Below are positions 46,876-59,324 of a DNA stretch of 64,000 nt, piece by piece. The position numbers were made by a program, and so were the translations under genes. The stretch covers positions 8,021,001 through 8,085,000 of the forward strand of contig JAEOAD010000024.1 of NCBI GenBank assembly GCA_036365145.1. The letters run 5' to 3'. Positions within the stretch are counted from its first letter, which is position 1, and every line of letters begins with the position of its first letter. The DNA comes from Orientallactaga sibirica. Its lineage: Eukaryota; Chordata; Mammalia; Rodentia; Dipodidae. Below the pieces are notes generated by a model. It searched no databases, was not told where the DNA came from, and saw only the letters and a program-made list of their open reading frames with translations.

Positions 46876-49149
46876 TGGAAACCTTCCCTTCTAAAACATT
46901 TCAGGAATAATCTTGAGTGTCCATATGACTCCTTATAATACTCCCTATGATACTAACTGAAAAGTCTGAATACTTCGACCTAGTTTAGATAAAGAAAATA
47001 AGAGTAATAGAGGTTATCTTACTTCTCACTGTCAAAAACCCAGTGGGTGATACAGGAGGGATTAAAAACACTCACACTGCATTTCCATTCATTAACATAT
47101 TCGCTCCATGAAACATTCACTCAAAGGCAATTTCCCATCTTTTTAAGAGGACAAATGAGATAATGTCTGTAAAACAATTTGAACAACTCAGGAAAAGCAG
47201 GCTATATAATTTAAGAGACAAATTTGATAAATTGGATTCCCAAATAAGTGTGTTGGCTCAAATCCTCTAAACAGAGGAAGCTATTGTGTGATTTCCTCAT
47301 CATCTTGCCAGTTTACCTCAAGCCTCACAGTCATAGAAATCTCCTATAGTGCTCATCAAATGAACTTCTTGAAAATGAGGTTTGGTCTCAGTCCAGTAAA
47401 TTTTATCTGTACTTCCCCCATATTCCCTACAATGGTTCACTGACCCATTACCTCACCAATGTTATTACTTATCAAAATCAGAATATAATATATTTGACTA
47501 GTTCCATAGCTAATATTTTAGCAATAGTCTTTTGTAAAAATACTGCTTTGAAATAAAAAAAAAATGCTCTTTCATAGCCGTATATTTATGTGGCATTTCT
47601 ACATGAGAATCCACCACATAAGCCTTCAAGAGTGTACTTACTGCACCACAGCGTTTTTCAATAATAGCACCTACTACATAGGACCCAAGGGCACCCATTA
47701 AGTGTTCAATGATATTTTCTACTAGGCATTTTTTTTGTCCTCAGAGAGCATTTCTAGCACTCTCAGAAGGGCAATACAATCAATGTGCAACCTCCAATAG
47801 TTCTGAACTTAACAATGTGGAGGCTATATTGAGATAGCCTCTGTGTATGAGGAAGCTGCTGGTCCTTGAGCAAACAGGAATCAAACATTAGCCAGACAGA
47901 GCTGTCCATACTCTGCCTTCCACTGCTTAGAAAATATAGAATGATTTCATTTGGAGAGTAGCAGATTCTGTTGCAAAGAACTAGAGAAGAATTCAATTTG
48001 ATTTCATAAGTAAACTCTGCTCCAAGAAAAGTAGCTCTGTAGAAATGAAAAATGCAATTTAAACCCCACAGTACATTTCAGATTTCTGAACGTTCAGTTG
48101 CACTCTAAATGAAGTTTCACTTTAAGTAAATTATACCATCACTTTTGGGAATCTAAATAAATCCTGCTTTCTAAGCAATTTACAGGCATTGATATTCCCT
48201 TCCACTTTAAAGTGCCCCTTTTGTAAGGATAAGGCAGATGGGAACTAGCAGATGGGCACCATGAGGGGAGAAGGAGACATCCCCACCTGGTACTGTGTAT
48301 GTGCCCATCAATCCAGGTTCACTGGATAAATCTATTTTTAATTTTGCATCAATTTCAAAGGAGAAATAGAAAACATCATATTTTAAACATTTTTCTGCTG
48401 TAGTTTTTTTCTAGAACTTAAACATAACCCAAGTGTAAAATAATTACTGCTTATAGAATCTTTTTACAAAACAAGGCTTATGAAATCTGCAATTTAAGAA
48501 AGTCATTGTCATGTATAGGCTATGAGTAAATTAGTCTTGTCTTATTTCAAGTTTTTCTTTCCATGGTTTCAGTTACCCACATTCAGTTGCAGACTGCACA
48601 TAAAGTAGAATATTTTGAGAGAAAATGAGAAAGCAAACTCACATAATTTATGTTACAGTATACTACTAGCTCATGTTAATATCATTCTGTCCCTGATTTA
48701 GAAATCAATCTTTATCATATTTGCGAATGTATACTGAGGAATTGTAGCATATATAAAGTGTGGTCCTAACTGAAATTTCAGGGTCCCAGTGGTGTTCTTG
48801 ACTATTCTCCAAGGATAAGAGAATTAGTGTAAAACTGCATTATATGTGAATTAATCAAAGAGATAAATGGAGTCTAAATCTTCCAGCTTTTGCCCTCTAT
48901 ACAACAATGCCAATAACATCAGAAAGTCTTCAGAAAGTACACATTAATTTAAAAACAATATTATATATCAGGGAACTCAAAAACATTTTTAACTCAAACA
49001 TAAAATCAGCTGAACTTGAGACTAAATATTTAGACTCAGGCATATTTGAATATCCTCTTTATTCAATATTCACCCTGACCTTTTTTCTGTTTTTACTGTT
49101 ATATTAGATTTACAATTTTTTGTTGCTATAAAGCAATTCGCCTGTCACT
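46869..49149. other. Longest repeat-free interval of the window
   Basis: About 2.3 kb with no recognised SINE, LTR or L1 and no credible open frame. The part 48050-48260 is less AT-rich and could be conserved non-coding sequence. Confidence 0.5.
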
Positions 49150-50705
49150 AACATGCACCACATTCTCCTGAGACCCCTCTTATGGCAGTTGCAGTGGCTC
49201 ACAAATGTAACCAGTAAAAGTTGGAACAGATCATTCTCAGAGAACTCACCCAATCACAGAAAGACTTTTATTAAGTGTTTCATGGTCTTACTCATCTGTG
49301 GCTCCTAACCAGAATTTTACCAAGATGCTGACACACCAAATAAACATTTCTAGGACTGGACAATTGGGATGGTGGGGCAGGAAGGGAGGTAAGGGTGGTG
49401 GGGGGGACAAACAATTGGACCCATTAGGAAATGTTACCACAAAATCCTGTATCCTGAAAGACATACTAAAAGGCTGAACCTTCATCAGGTGCTTAGAGAG
49501 AACACCTGAATCACAGGGGCCTGGATAGGGTATGATGAAGGCTAACCTCAATATTCTCCTGTTTTACTCTATATATCTCCCTCTTCTTTCTTTTCTCTTG
49601 TTCTTTTTCATATTACCAATATGTTTTCTTCATCTTTTCCCTTGGCACTGACCTGTAACTCCCAGTACCAGCATGTGGTTAACATCCACAATAAGCTGTT
49701 GATCAGTGAGACCTACAAGGTTTCCCAAAAGAAGACAGATTTTTGTCAGAGTACTTGATGACCCACCAAAGGTTAATGGTAAGACCCTACTGCTGAAGAC
49801 ACCATATGCTGTTGGGATGGAACATGAAGTTACCTGGCTGAAATCTGGAAGAGAGTCAGTCCCCAGACAGATAGCTTGTCTAGTGCTAGAAGTTGCTACA
49901 TGAGTGACTGGGGGAAAATGACCAATATCTGCCTCAGCAGCTCTTGGTCTAAGCTACTCAGCAGCAAACAACTTGACATGATGTTCACACAAGCTGAGTA
50001 GTGTCACAGAGCCATTGTGGGTTACCAACTGTTCTTGATTTGGCTAACGGATCCACTCTGTGGAATGGAACCCATACTTGGAAATGGGAAACAAGTCAGA
50101 ACCATATCCAAAAATGAACCCACTCTCCAATATCAATCTCCCACCAATAGTGGGGTACAAGAGGGACTACACCTATTAAATCTCTCTAAAATAATAATGG
50201 TTATCCATGTATCTTGCACTGACCCCCCTCTCTGCTGGGGAGTCTGTTTCTCTTTTTCAGAGGGACTCAGAACATGAGGAGAGAATCAACCCATCGTACC
50301 TTACCAGGGCACCAGCTGAAGCCATAGAGTTATTGGGGAAATAAGCAAGAGTGCTACTTTCTCCATAAACCTGGTGCCAGCACAAGGAAGAAGAAGATAG
50401 ACACAAAGAACACTCAATGCCTACCAAATCAGATATCCAGAGACACAGAGACTCACAAATCCTCCTCACTGAAATAGACCTAAAATGAACCAAGCATGGT
50501 TCAGGGAAATTCAGGAAGAAGGGGCGGAAAGATTGTTAGAGCTATGAGTTAGGTCATTATACACGGAGTAATTGCCTCCCCCACATAACTGATGGCTACC
50601 CACATAAGGCAAGACACACATTACCCATGCGGGAGGACAGAGAGAAGGCTAATGATGGCACCAACATGGCTATATATACACTATATACATAAATAATAAA
50701 AAATT
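49150..50705 (+). mobile_element. Probable L1 3' UTR (5'-truncated), plus strand
   Basis: Long ORF-poor block that ends with 'tggctatatatacactat' and an A-rich tail 'aataataaaaaattaaaat'. The phrase 'ggggcggaaagattgttaga' (50521-50540) matches equivalent phrases at 8070 and on the minus strand at 4950. Its last 120 bp resemble the block at 59.98-60.1 kb. The left edge is uncertain; the part before about 49650 may be separate. Confidence 0.5.
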
Positions 50706-52088
50706 AAAATAAAGTTTGCTAATCACTAATTATATGTAAATTATATTTGAAATAAGTAACTTATACTTTGTAAATAGCAATATTCAGCTTCTAAATGAGT
50801 ATGTAACACTGTCAGCAAAGAGTCACAAATATGTAAAATTAACTAAAAACAAAAGATTCATAGAGCTTTTTTTAAAAAAGAAAACAAGTAGGTGACTTAA
50901 AGCGAAAATCAGAAACAGGTTAAAACTGATTGAAGATATTGGAAAAAAAATCCCATGAGATTGGAAAAAAGAAGAAAACAAAAAGCTATGCACCATGTTG
51001 TCACAATATTGGCAAATATGTCCTGGGACTTGTCCCAGAAATTTTAGGATGGGTTCCTTAATAAGTAGCTGAGCCACACCCAGATAAACTCTGTGCACTT
51101 CAGTAATCTTGCTCAGGGCAGGTGTTGGTATGAGGGCACTGAACATCAAAATGCCACCATTCTCTTGTATCCTTTCTCTTCATTCCTAAGTAATCATGAT
51201 CCACATAGTGTAGTCTTCTCTTGGACATACTTCACTGTCTTTCACTTCCCTCAGTCATTTGCTGCAATACTGACAAGTAAGACTATTTCCTATCCTGGGA
51301 CACCATATTTGCAGACTTGTGTCTCTCATCAGCACCTGTTCTACCAGATTCTCACTTTTCCCTCAGCTGCTCTTAAGATACTCCCAGCTCCTTGAACAGA
51401 TGCACGATTTATGCTATTGTTTTCTTATATGCTTATTCAAATATCTTAAAAATGGCTTGCATCACAAGTTCCCATCAGATTCCAACCTTCCTTTTAAAGT
51501 ATCAGTTCCAACAAATGCTGGTAAAGTTTACAATATTCTTCCCTGCAGTTGCTCCTTGGTTTGCACTACTTATCTATTTCCATAGGGATATTTTGGTGGA
51601 ACTTCGACAAGATGGCATGACTCATAATGCGTTACCCTTATGTGTGTTTTCTTAGGGACTAAACATCACCTTACATTTTGTTAATTGTACAGTAAAATGC
51701 TTTAGGAAAGAAGGAATAACTTAAACTTAAGTAGGGCAGATAGAGATGAGGATATTTTAGAAGGTGTAGAGGAAGCCCCACAGCTTATGGGCAAGATAGA
51801 AGAAATCTTCAGGGACTCAGGAAGGGTGGACCAGGATATTATAAGGACAATGAACCAAGGGTTTGGGCTACATGTCAGTTAATTGGGACATATACTGGAT
51901 GAATATGGATAAGGTAGGCTTTGATTCATGAGAAGTTGTATGGTTGCTCTTGATAATTCACACCCTAAGAATTTCTTAGGTATAAAGCTTTTATATTTGA
52001 AAGACAATTCTTCTTATAATTGTTGTTCCATTTTATGCTTTACATTGAGCATACAATGATTTATCGTATATATTTAAAATTTGTGAGT
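50706..52088. other. Unique sequence
   Basis: About 1.4 kb; overlapping frames at 51093-51655 have no domain-like pattern. No gene called. Confidence 0.5.
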
Positions 52089-52278
52089 ATCCTGCAGTAT
52101 TTGTTTTTCTTTTGGTTTTTCCAGGTAGGGTCTTGCTCCAGCCCAGGTTGACCTGAAACTCACTGTGTAGTCAGTCTCAGGGTAGCCTTGAACTCACCGT
52201 GATCCTCCTACCTCTCCCTCCTGAGTGCTGGGATTAAAGGTGTGCTTCACCATGCCTGGCTCATATCCTGCATTATTT
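52089..52278 (-). mobile_element. B1 SINE, antisense, with target duplication
   Basis: 'ccaggtagggtcttgctcc', 'tgacctgaaactcactgtg', 'tgctgggattaaaggtgtgc', ending 'ccatgcctggc'. Flanks TATCCTGCAGTATTT (52089-52103) and TATCCTGCATTATTT (52264-52278). Confidence 0.92.
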
Positions 52279-52718
52279 TTAAAATAAAATTCAGGAGCCA
52301 TTTATACATAGTTACATGTGTGGAAAAAGTAAGGAAAACGAAATAAGGGGAAAAAAAAGGTTTGATTTGGTTGTGTGACACTCAGTTTATCTCAGTTTGA
52401 CTCTGTTATACCATGTGTGATTAGTGCCAACACATCCTACCACATTCCCACTCTCACATTTGATAAATTGAAATTTTAAAAAGACTGGAATTTGGTGCGT
52501 CAAAGTTGTTTTTGAACTCAATGTTCTTGTAAAGCTTTGTACAATTCATAGCAACCCTAGTGAGATCCATACCTGTCTACAAAAGTCAGAGGCACAATAG
52601 GAGTTGAAATGATTGAGCTCCTGAAAAAGTAACCCTAGAATAGCTGAAAAAATGCATACATCACTTTATTACAAAACCAATTATAATATATAAGGGAAAA
52701 AGAGGGATAGAACTTCCA
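52279..52718. other. Unique sequence
   Basis: Nothing recognised. Confidence 0.5.
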
Positions 52719-52980
52719 TCAGAAAAGAAGTCAGGGGGCTTGAGAGAGGGCTCAATAGTTAATGGTGCTTGCTTACAATGCCTGTCATCCTAGGTTTGAT
52801 TCCCTAGTACCAATATCAAGTCAGAAGTACAAAGTGGTGCTGGTGTCTGCAGTTCATTAGCAATGGCAGGAGGCCCTGGAATGCCCATGCTCATTTCTCT
52901 CTCTCTCTCTCTTTCTCTCTCTCAAGCATGCATGAACAAATAAAAAAAAAGATTTTTTTAAAAAACTGTCAGAAAAGTCA
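52719..52980 (+). mobile_element. DIP-like SINE with target duplication
   Basis: 'gggggcttgagagagggctc' head, 'aagtcagaagtacaaagtggtg', CT tract, 'aacaaataaaaaaaaag' tail. Flanks TCAGAAAAGAAGTCA and TCAGAAAAGTCA. Confidence 0.88.
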
Positions 52981-54233
52981 AAATAGTAAAATGCAGATTT
53001 GGCATGCTTCTTTTATATTGATAGTCCAATCCTCCAGGGGGAAAATGTTAAAGAGATTTTAGTCAATAAACAAGTATCTGACAAGATATCAGATAAATCC
53101 ATCTAGTCTGCTGTTATATAGCACACAGATAGTTGTGGGAATAGAAGTGTCATCATAACACCACTGGTTTAAAGTGGAGTTTACATCTGTCTTCTGATAT
53201 TTGAATTATATAGACAGGTATTTCTCAGTGATTTGAGCATAAAAATCTCCGTAGGCAAAATTCCCGTCAGTAATTAAAATATCAGTGAAAATATAGATGA
53301 GAAAACTGTGCTAAAACTAAGATTATCCAAAGAAAGTACATTGCAGTCAAGATTATTCAAAGTATATTATTGCATACAACATTATTTGTTATCTTAATAT
53401 TTACATATTTAACTCCAAATTTATATCTTCTGATCCCTCTGTGTGAAATTAAATAAACATATTCCTCTCCACAACTTCAGTCTCTGTACAGTCCCTTTCA
53501 CTCAGTGTACAGCTCACAGACAGAAGAGGGCAAGGGACAACTGCCTATGTCGTATTGTTACAGGGAATAACTGTGTGTAGAGGAAGAAGCACCCTTTTGC
53601 TACATGGAAGCCTTTGGATTATTAACTGTGATTCTGTAAGGCATTCCTAGTTGCACAACTCTTATCTCCCAAAGAGACTGAGAGCCAGGAACTTGAAAAA
53701 TATTTAGTAAAAGAATGTGACTGGAAAACAAAATCATTAAATACGTGAATGCATATGTATTTCATAAGTATAGTTTTATATTGTTCAAGTATCCATAAAT
53801 GTTTTGGTTTCCAGAAAAGTATAGTTGAAATAAAATGCATAGCTTTCCTCTTCCACCTCACTATTTAAAAGTTTATACACTTCTATGACTATACTAAAAA
53901 TGTGGAGGTGGTAATTTTATACTAATTACAGTGTCATTTCAAAATGTAAATTATTTTTGTTCTTTCTACATGCATAGATATAAATGCATGCATCATGTGT
54001 TCTGTACACATATAATGGCAAGTATAGTGTGATATATATTTATCTACATGTTTTACATATATAACATGTGTTTCATGCATATACATATGTCATACATATT
54101 TATAAAATCCCTGTGTATATAGTTGTCTGCATTACATCACTTGAACTTGAAAAATATTCACGATGTGATACATTAGAAAAATAATTTGATGCAATGAATT
54201 TATACACATTAGAGAAAAAATCCTTTTTTGTTT
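52981..54233. other. Unique AT-rich interval
   Basis: About 1.25 kb without recognised gene or repeat. Confidence 0.5.
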
Positions 54234-54470
54234 TACAAAATATATCTTTTTTTTAAAATTTTTATTTTTTATTTATTAGAGAGAGGGAGAGAGAGAGACT
54301 GTAATGGGTGCATCAGGGCCTCCAGCCACTGCAAACGAAGTCTAGACGCATGTGCCACCTTGTGCATCTGGCTTACGTGGGTCCTGGAGAATTGAACCGG
54401 GGTCCTTTGGCTTTGCAGGCAAACGCCTTAACCACTAAGCCATTTTCTCCAGCCCTACAAAATATATCTT
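54234..54470 (-). mobile_element. DIP-like SINE, antisense, perfect 15-bp target duplication
   Basis: Tail complement 'tttttatttattagagagag', 'gccaccttgtgcatctggc', 'ggcaaacgccttaaccac', ends 'ttttctccagccc'. Direct repeat TACAAAATATATCTT at 54234-54248 and 54456-54470 with no mismatch, so the insertion is probably recent. A 71-codon plus-strand frame inside it is a by-product of the SINE. Confidence 0.96.
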
Positions 54471-55254
54471 ATTCTGTGAGTTCTAAGCTGGAAAAATACA
54501 CAGCATTTTTTTTGAAGTCTTGAATATTGAAATCAAACTTCAGTATACAAAATTTGGACATTCCGAGTCTTACACCAGTGAAGTGAAAAAAATCTATGAG
54601 ATTACAATTTTTCTCAGATAAGTATGCTGAGTATCAATTGCTGCTTTGAATTTTATCCCATTAAAATCATAGAAAATTGAAAGTAAATAAACACCATTGG
54701 CTGTGTCTGAGAAGGTGTTTTCTGAGAAGTTGAATGAGGAAGACTGGCTATGAATGCAGGTTACACAAGCTCTTCAGCTGGGATCCTGGACTGAAGGAAA
54801 AATGGAAAGGAGGACAGCCAGCTGAGCATCAGAACTCATCCCTTTCTCCTTCCTTAGAGTGCACACAGTGGGAGCGTCCACTTCATGCTTCCAGCGCCAC
54901 GACTTCCCTGTCAAACGATGTCAAAATAAATAAAAACCCTTACTTCCTTAGGGTTTTTTTATTTATTTATTTATTTATTTTTTTTGGTCAGGTCAATTTG
55001 ATCTGAATAATGAAAGATGAAACTAATATCAGAACTATGCATGACCTCCAGGAATGTGTGTTTCCTCAGTCAGTGACATTGTGCGTCTATATAACCAAAA
55101 CATAATTCCTTTACAATCTTAAGGAAACAGTGCTTTGCACTTGGCTAATGTTCAGTTACATTCAAACCCCTTACATATTTTTCACACAAAAGAAATAAAA
55201 TTTTCTGTGATACTCTCTGAGTTTATCAGTTGTGGTGTTCTTTCCCTTATAGAC

Positions 55255-55255
<1 letters not shown>
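54471..55255. other. Unique sequence with a (TTTA)n run
   Basis: (TTTA)n followed by a T-run at about 54957-54985, without SINE body. A 90-codon frame at 54734 runs into this tract and is probably chance. Confidence 0.5.

Positions 55256-55288
<33 letters not shown>
55256..55288. repeat. Poly(A) tract, 33 bp
   Basis: Uninterrupted A run; I see no SINE or L1 body immediately upstream. Confidence 0.95.
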
Positions 55289-55289
<1 letters not shown>

Positions 55290-56217
55290 AGCCTGATGCT
55301 CAGACGTCAAAGGCCCTTCGCTTATGTGAACGGGGTGCAATTATTGTGAAAAGGCAAACACCTTGTTTAAGACTGACAGCTCTGAAGCTCTGAATGCTGA
55401 GTGTGACAGGCTCTGCAGGTGTATAGACTTTGGCCTATTGATACAAATTGAATCTGAAAATACCTATTTATCCACCCAATCAGGCCAATCACTGCAGTGC
55501 AGTTTTCTCTCTTAGCTCAACCATTCTGAACTGCTTTGAAACTTCTGTTTTATAGGAACAATTCTTTTTCAGTATGGGGATTCAGGAAGCTGTGATGGTA
55601 AATGTCTTTTAACCTTAGTGCTGAGTCTTTCTTTTAGAATACCATTTGTTTACACATGCACTATATATTCCAGGGAAAAATGATCAACACCTGGACCAGT
55701 AGTGCTCCACACTCCCTTTTCTCTTCATCTCTGTCATTTGTATCTCTTACCCATAAAAAGCAATTACATTGTATCCTTTTTAACACAATTTCAGAACTTC
55801 AAAGCCATATCAGAGATTCTATAGGAAAAGTGTATCTTCTACATGTTAACACAATCAGCTGGCAGGAAATAGGAAAGCATATAAAATAGAAAGATTTTTG
55901 AAGTGAATCTTTTCTTTTTCTCTTTACTTCAACACTTATTTGAAGTGGCATCTAATCGTGAAGAACTTGAAACAAGTAAATAAAAGATAGCTTTCCTGAA
56001 GGGAAGCAAATAGAGCAAAGAACTCTCAATTTGTATCAAAGAACAGACAAATCTGTGGACATTCTCAGACTCTGGAATCAAACACACACTCCTGGCATTT
56101 GACTGGATTATCCAAAGTTTCTGGTCAGGGAGAACACAGTGATTGTTGCCATAGCTACAAGCAGCTAACTGGGGGAAATAATAATGCAATGTAGAAAACA
56201 CTTCAAAGCTAACAAGT
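55289..56217. other. Unique interval; left part a candidate conserved element
   Basis: 55289-55560 has several CpGs in a CpG-poor window, a CRE-like 'gacgtca' (55303-55309), and two neighbouring CCAAT words ('cccaatcaggccaatcac', about 55475-55492). No repeat or gene recognised. Regulatory role is inference. Confidence 0.45.
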
Positions 56218-56445
56218 GGGACTGGAGAGATGGTACAGTGATTAATGCACTTGCCTACAAAGCCTAATGACCCGAGTTCACTTCCCCAGTACCCACATAA
56301 GGCCAGATGCACCAAGTGGCACATGAATCAGGGGGTTCGTTTGCAGCGCAGTTGGAGGCTCTGGTATACCAGTTCTCTAAGTTCGTCTTTCTTCTATTTC
56401 TCCTTGCAAACAAACTAATAGAAATAAAAAATAAATAAATAAAAG
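56218..56445 (+). mobile_element. DIP-like SINE (first of three)
   Basis: 'gggactggagagatggtacag' head, 'gccagatgcaccaagtggc', 'gggttcgtttgcagcgcag', (AAATA)n tail. Confidence 0.92.
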
Positions 56446-56635
56446 CAGGGCTGCAGAGATGGCTTAGTGTTTAAAGGGCTTGCCTGTGAAGCATAAAGAC
56501 CCAGGTTTGATTCTCCAGTACCTACATAATCCAGATGCACATGGTGGTACATGCATCTGGAGTTCATTTGCAGTGGCTAGAGGCCCTGGCATGCCCATTC
56601 TGTCCCTCTCTTTTCTCTGTCTCTCGCTGCCATAT
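56446..56635 (+). mobile_element. DIP-like SINE (second of three)
   Basis: 'cagggctgcagagatggcttag' head joins the tail of the previous copy directly; 'tccagatgcacatggtggtac', CT tract, then an AT-rich run (56632-56656). Confidence 0.92.
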
Positions 56636-56657
56636 AATATATATAATATATATATTA

Positions 56658-56877
56658 GAAAGAGAGAAAGAGAGATAGAGGGAGAGAGAAATGTGGCACC
56701 AGGATCTTAGCCACTGAACACAAACTCTAGATGCTTGGGCCACCACCTAATGGACATGTGCAATCTTGTGCTTGCCTCATCTTTATGTGTCTGGCTTACT
56801 TGGGAAGTGGGGTGTCAAACATGGGTCCTCGGGCTTCAGAAGAAAGCACCTTTAACAGCTAAGCCATCTCTCTGCCC
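56658..56877 (-). mobile_element. DIP-like SINE, antisense (third of three), longer subtype
   Basis: 'gaaagagagaaagagagatag', 'gccactgaacacaaactctag', extra segment to 'tatgtgtctggcttac', ends 'aagccatctctctgccc'. Confidence 0.88.
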
Positions 56878-57595
56878 TTTTATTTTATCTAATTTTATTT
56901 TATTTTATTATTTATTTTGGAGACAGAGTGAGAAAAATAAAAAATATTTTTAAAAATTAAAAAAAATACAAGACTAAAAATGGGGTAGATTTTCCATATA
57001 ATTTAAGAAAATTTGTAGTGTTATGTCAACATACCAGATCATATTTTAACACCCTCCTATATTCTGAAAAAGGCAACATTAAAAAAGGAAAAGGGAAGAT
57101 GAATGGAAGTGTTGATGAGAGTTGTAGCTTTAGTTTTCATAATTGTTTCTTGTGCCTCATCACTTCACAATTTGAAACCCACATATCAGCACATGCCTAT
57201 ATATTAGACTAAATGCACCATTAAGGAGACAGCAGAAGGGAGCTTGTGCATTTTAACATAAAAAATGCTTTCTAATTTAAAGAAAGCATGTGGAAACTTT
57301 TGGTCATATTTCTAATTTCTAATCTGCTGAAAACTTAAGTTGATAGTAGCATGGATGGACCAAACAATGTGATTACTCAAACACAAAAAATTGGCTCAAA
57401 GGTTTGTAACTACCATAATGCTCACTGTTTATTGATTAGGTTCTAGTTTCCATGTTTTGGTGTGTGTTTTGCTTTAAATTATGATATTGTAGAATTGTTA
57501 AACTTTGAGGAAGCCCAAAAAGAGTTATTAAGAAAATAACTCAAGTGAGCCTATAAAATTTTCTAATTTTATTTTTATTAGTTTATATGTTAACA
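56878..57595. other. Unique AT-rich sequence
   Basis: Begins with a (TTTTA)n and 'ggagacagagtgag' scrap that may be the tail end of another minus-strand SINE; the rest is unrecognised. Confidence 0.45.
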
Positions 57596-57779
57596 AAAAG
57601 TGGATTTCAGCCCAGCGTGGTGGCTCACGCCTTTAATCCCAGCACTTGGGAGGCAGAGGTAGGAGGATCGCTGTGAGTTTCAGGCCATCCTGAGACTACA
57701 TAGTTAATTCCAGGTCAGCCTGGGCTAGAGTGAGACCCTACCTTGAAAAAACAAAAAAAAAAAAAAAAAGTGGATTTCA
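57596..57779 (+). mobile_element. B1 SINE with perfect 14-bp target duplication
   Basis: 'gcccagcgtggtggctcacgcc' to 'gagaccctaccttg' plus A tail. Direct repeat AAAAGTGGATTTCA near 57596-57609 and 57766-57779. Confidence 0.95.
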
Positions 57780-57797
57780 TCCTGGCATGTTTATACA

Positions 57798-58151
57798 TCC
57801 TGCTAGCTTGAATGGATGTCCCCCCAATAGATTCAGATGTTTTATTAAAGCTCGTTGCTTGGGTGTCCAGCCACCTGGCTAGAAGAGGTGTCACTGGGGG
57901 CAAATCCTGGGGTCCAGCCTAAAGGTATACAGAGCAGTTGGAGCTCTACCTGGGTCCCTGATGTTTGCTACTGGTTTTGTGCATGCCTACATGTGGTGCT
58001 GGTGTGTGATTGTGTACCTCTGCTTGGATTGTGAAAGGGGCTCAGCTTCTTCTGCCATCAGTGGAATATCCGTATTCCTGTAAGCTGAAATAAATCCTGT
58101 TATTCCCATAAACTGTGTCTGGTTTGCAAGTCCATCCCAGCATCTCTATCA
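57798..58151 (+). mobile_element. Solo MaLR LTR
   Basis: 'tgctagcttgaatggatgtc', 'gccacctggctagaagagg', 'gtaagctgaaataaatcctg' (polyadenylation region), 'gtgtctggtttgcaag'. Same layout as the 16.5-kb family but more diverged. No clear 5-bp duplication. Confidence 0.8.
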
Positions 58152-58556
58152 TTGCACTTTGTTCTCATTCATTCCCTTCCTGCACTGCCCTGCCCTAGGC
58201 CTCTTCTCTACTCCAAGTATTTCCCTTTCTTCAACAATTAGTCATCCAACTGCTTTCCTATTACAAGCATTTCTCAATTGACTGTATAATATCTCATTTG
58301 ACTTATTGCTGTTTATGCTCATATTTTTTATTCTGTATCTATGTGATCAAAATAATATATTCTTATATATTAAGTGTTTATTTTCTTAGTTCCCAAATCA
58401 GTGATACCATGTTAACTTGAAACTGGCCATGGTGGAAGTCACCATATCTGAAACATTGGCAAGTGTTACTTACCAAGACTTTATTATTGATGGTTTTGTT
58501 TATTATCCAGATAGACTTTTAGCGATGAAAGATAAAATACTCATAATACAGAATGT
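58152..58556. other. Unique sequence
   Basis: Nothing recognised. Confidence 0.5.
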
Positions 58557-58931
58557 TGTAGTAAGTTCCATGTTGCTGGGATGAGCATCCAAACCAGTTC
58601 ATGGGAAGAATGGGTTTATTTCAGGCTTATTGATCCAGGGGAAGTTCCATCAAAGGCAGAAGATGCTGGCTCCCTTTTAGAAAACCAAGCAGAGAGAAAC
58701 CAACAAGCAACCAGCACCACAAGCAAGCAAACACCACAAAAGATCAAACTGTTCTCGTATCTTTGGTCTGGAACTCATGTCTGACCTCAGTGACATTTAG
58801 ACTCCATTGTCTGCCCCCAGTGACAACTCCGCCAGCCACATGGCTGGGGACCCAAATTACAAATGCAATTTTCATAAAATACCTGAGTCTGTCTGACCAT
58901 ACATTTACACTATCACATTCAAACTATCACA
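58557..58931 (-). mobile_element. Solo MaLR LTR, minus strand
   Basis: Plus strand 'tgtagtaagttccatgttgc' to 'caaactatcaca'. Reading minus it starts 'tgtgatagtttgaatgtg', with 'gccatgtggctggcggag' and 'gaacttcccctggatcaa', so it belongs to the same family as the 35.6-kb LTRs. Short frames here are by-products. Confidence 0.82.
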
Positions 58932-59164
58932 TAATGAGCTCAAATGTGTCATGTTTATAACAATCACAATGAAAATAAAAGCAATTATGAATATTATCTC
59001 AATACTGAAAAACCAACCTCTAATTAAGGAAAGAGCTATGAACTATGATCGTTGATAAGAGTGATGTTCATAAGCATGCATTCATTGTTTTAGTTTGTTT
59101 TGAATAATACAGATATTACCCGACATCTATGACAGGAGGATTTACACTTTTCTTTTATTTCTTC

Positions 59165-59324
59165 TTCTTCAGTTTTCTTTTTCTTTTATGAAGTTGGGTC
59201 TTGCTGTAGCCCAGGATGTCCTGGGATTAATTATGTAGTCTCAGGGTAGACTTGAACTCAGGCAATTCTCCTATCTCTGCCTCCCAAGTGATGGGATTAA
59301 AGGCATGCATGACCATGCCCAGCC
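59165..59324 (-). mobile_element. B1 SINE, antisense, diverged
   Basis: T/C-rich tail complement, 'gaagttgggtcttgctgtag', 'gatgggattaaaggcatgc', ends 'ccatgcccagcc'. Confidence 0.88.
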
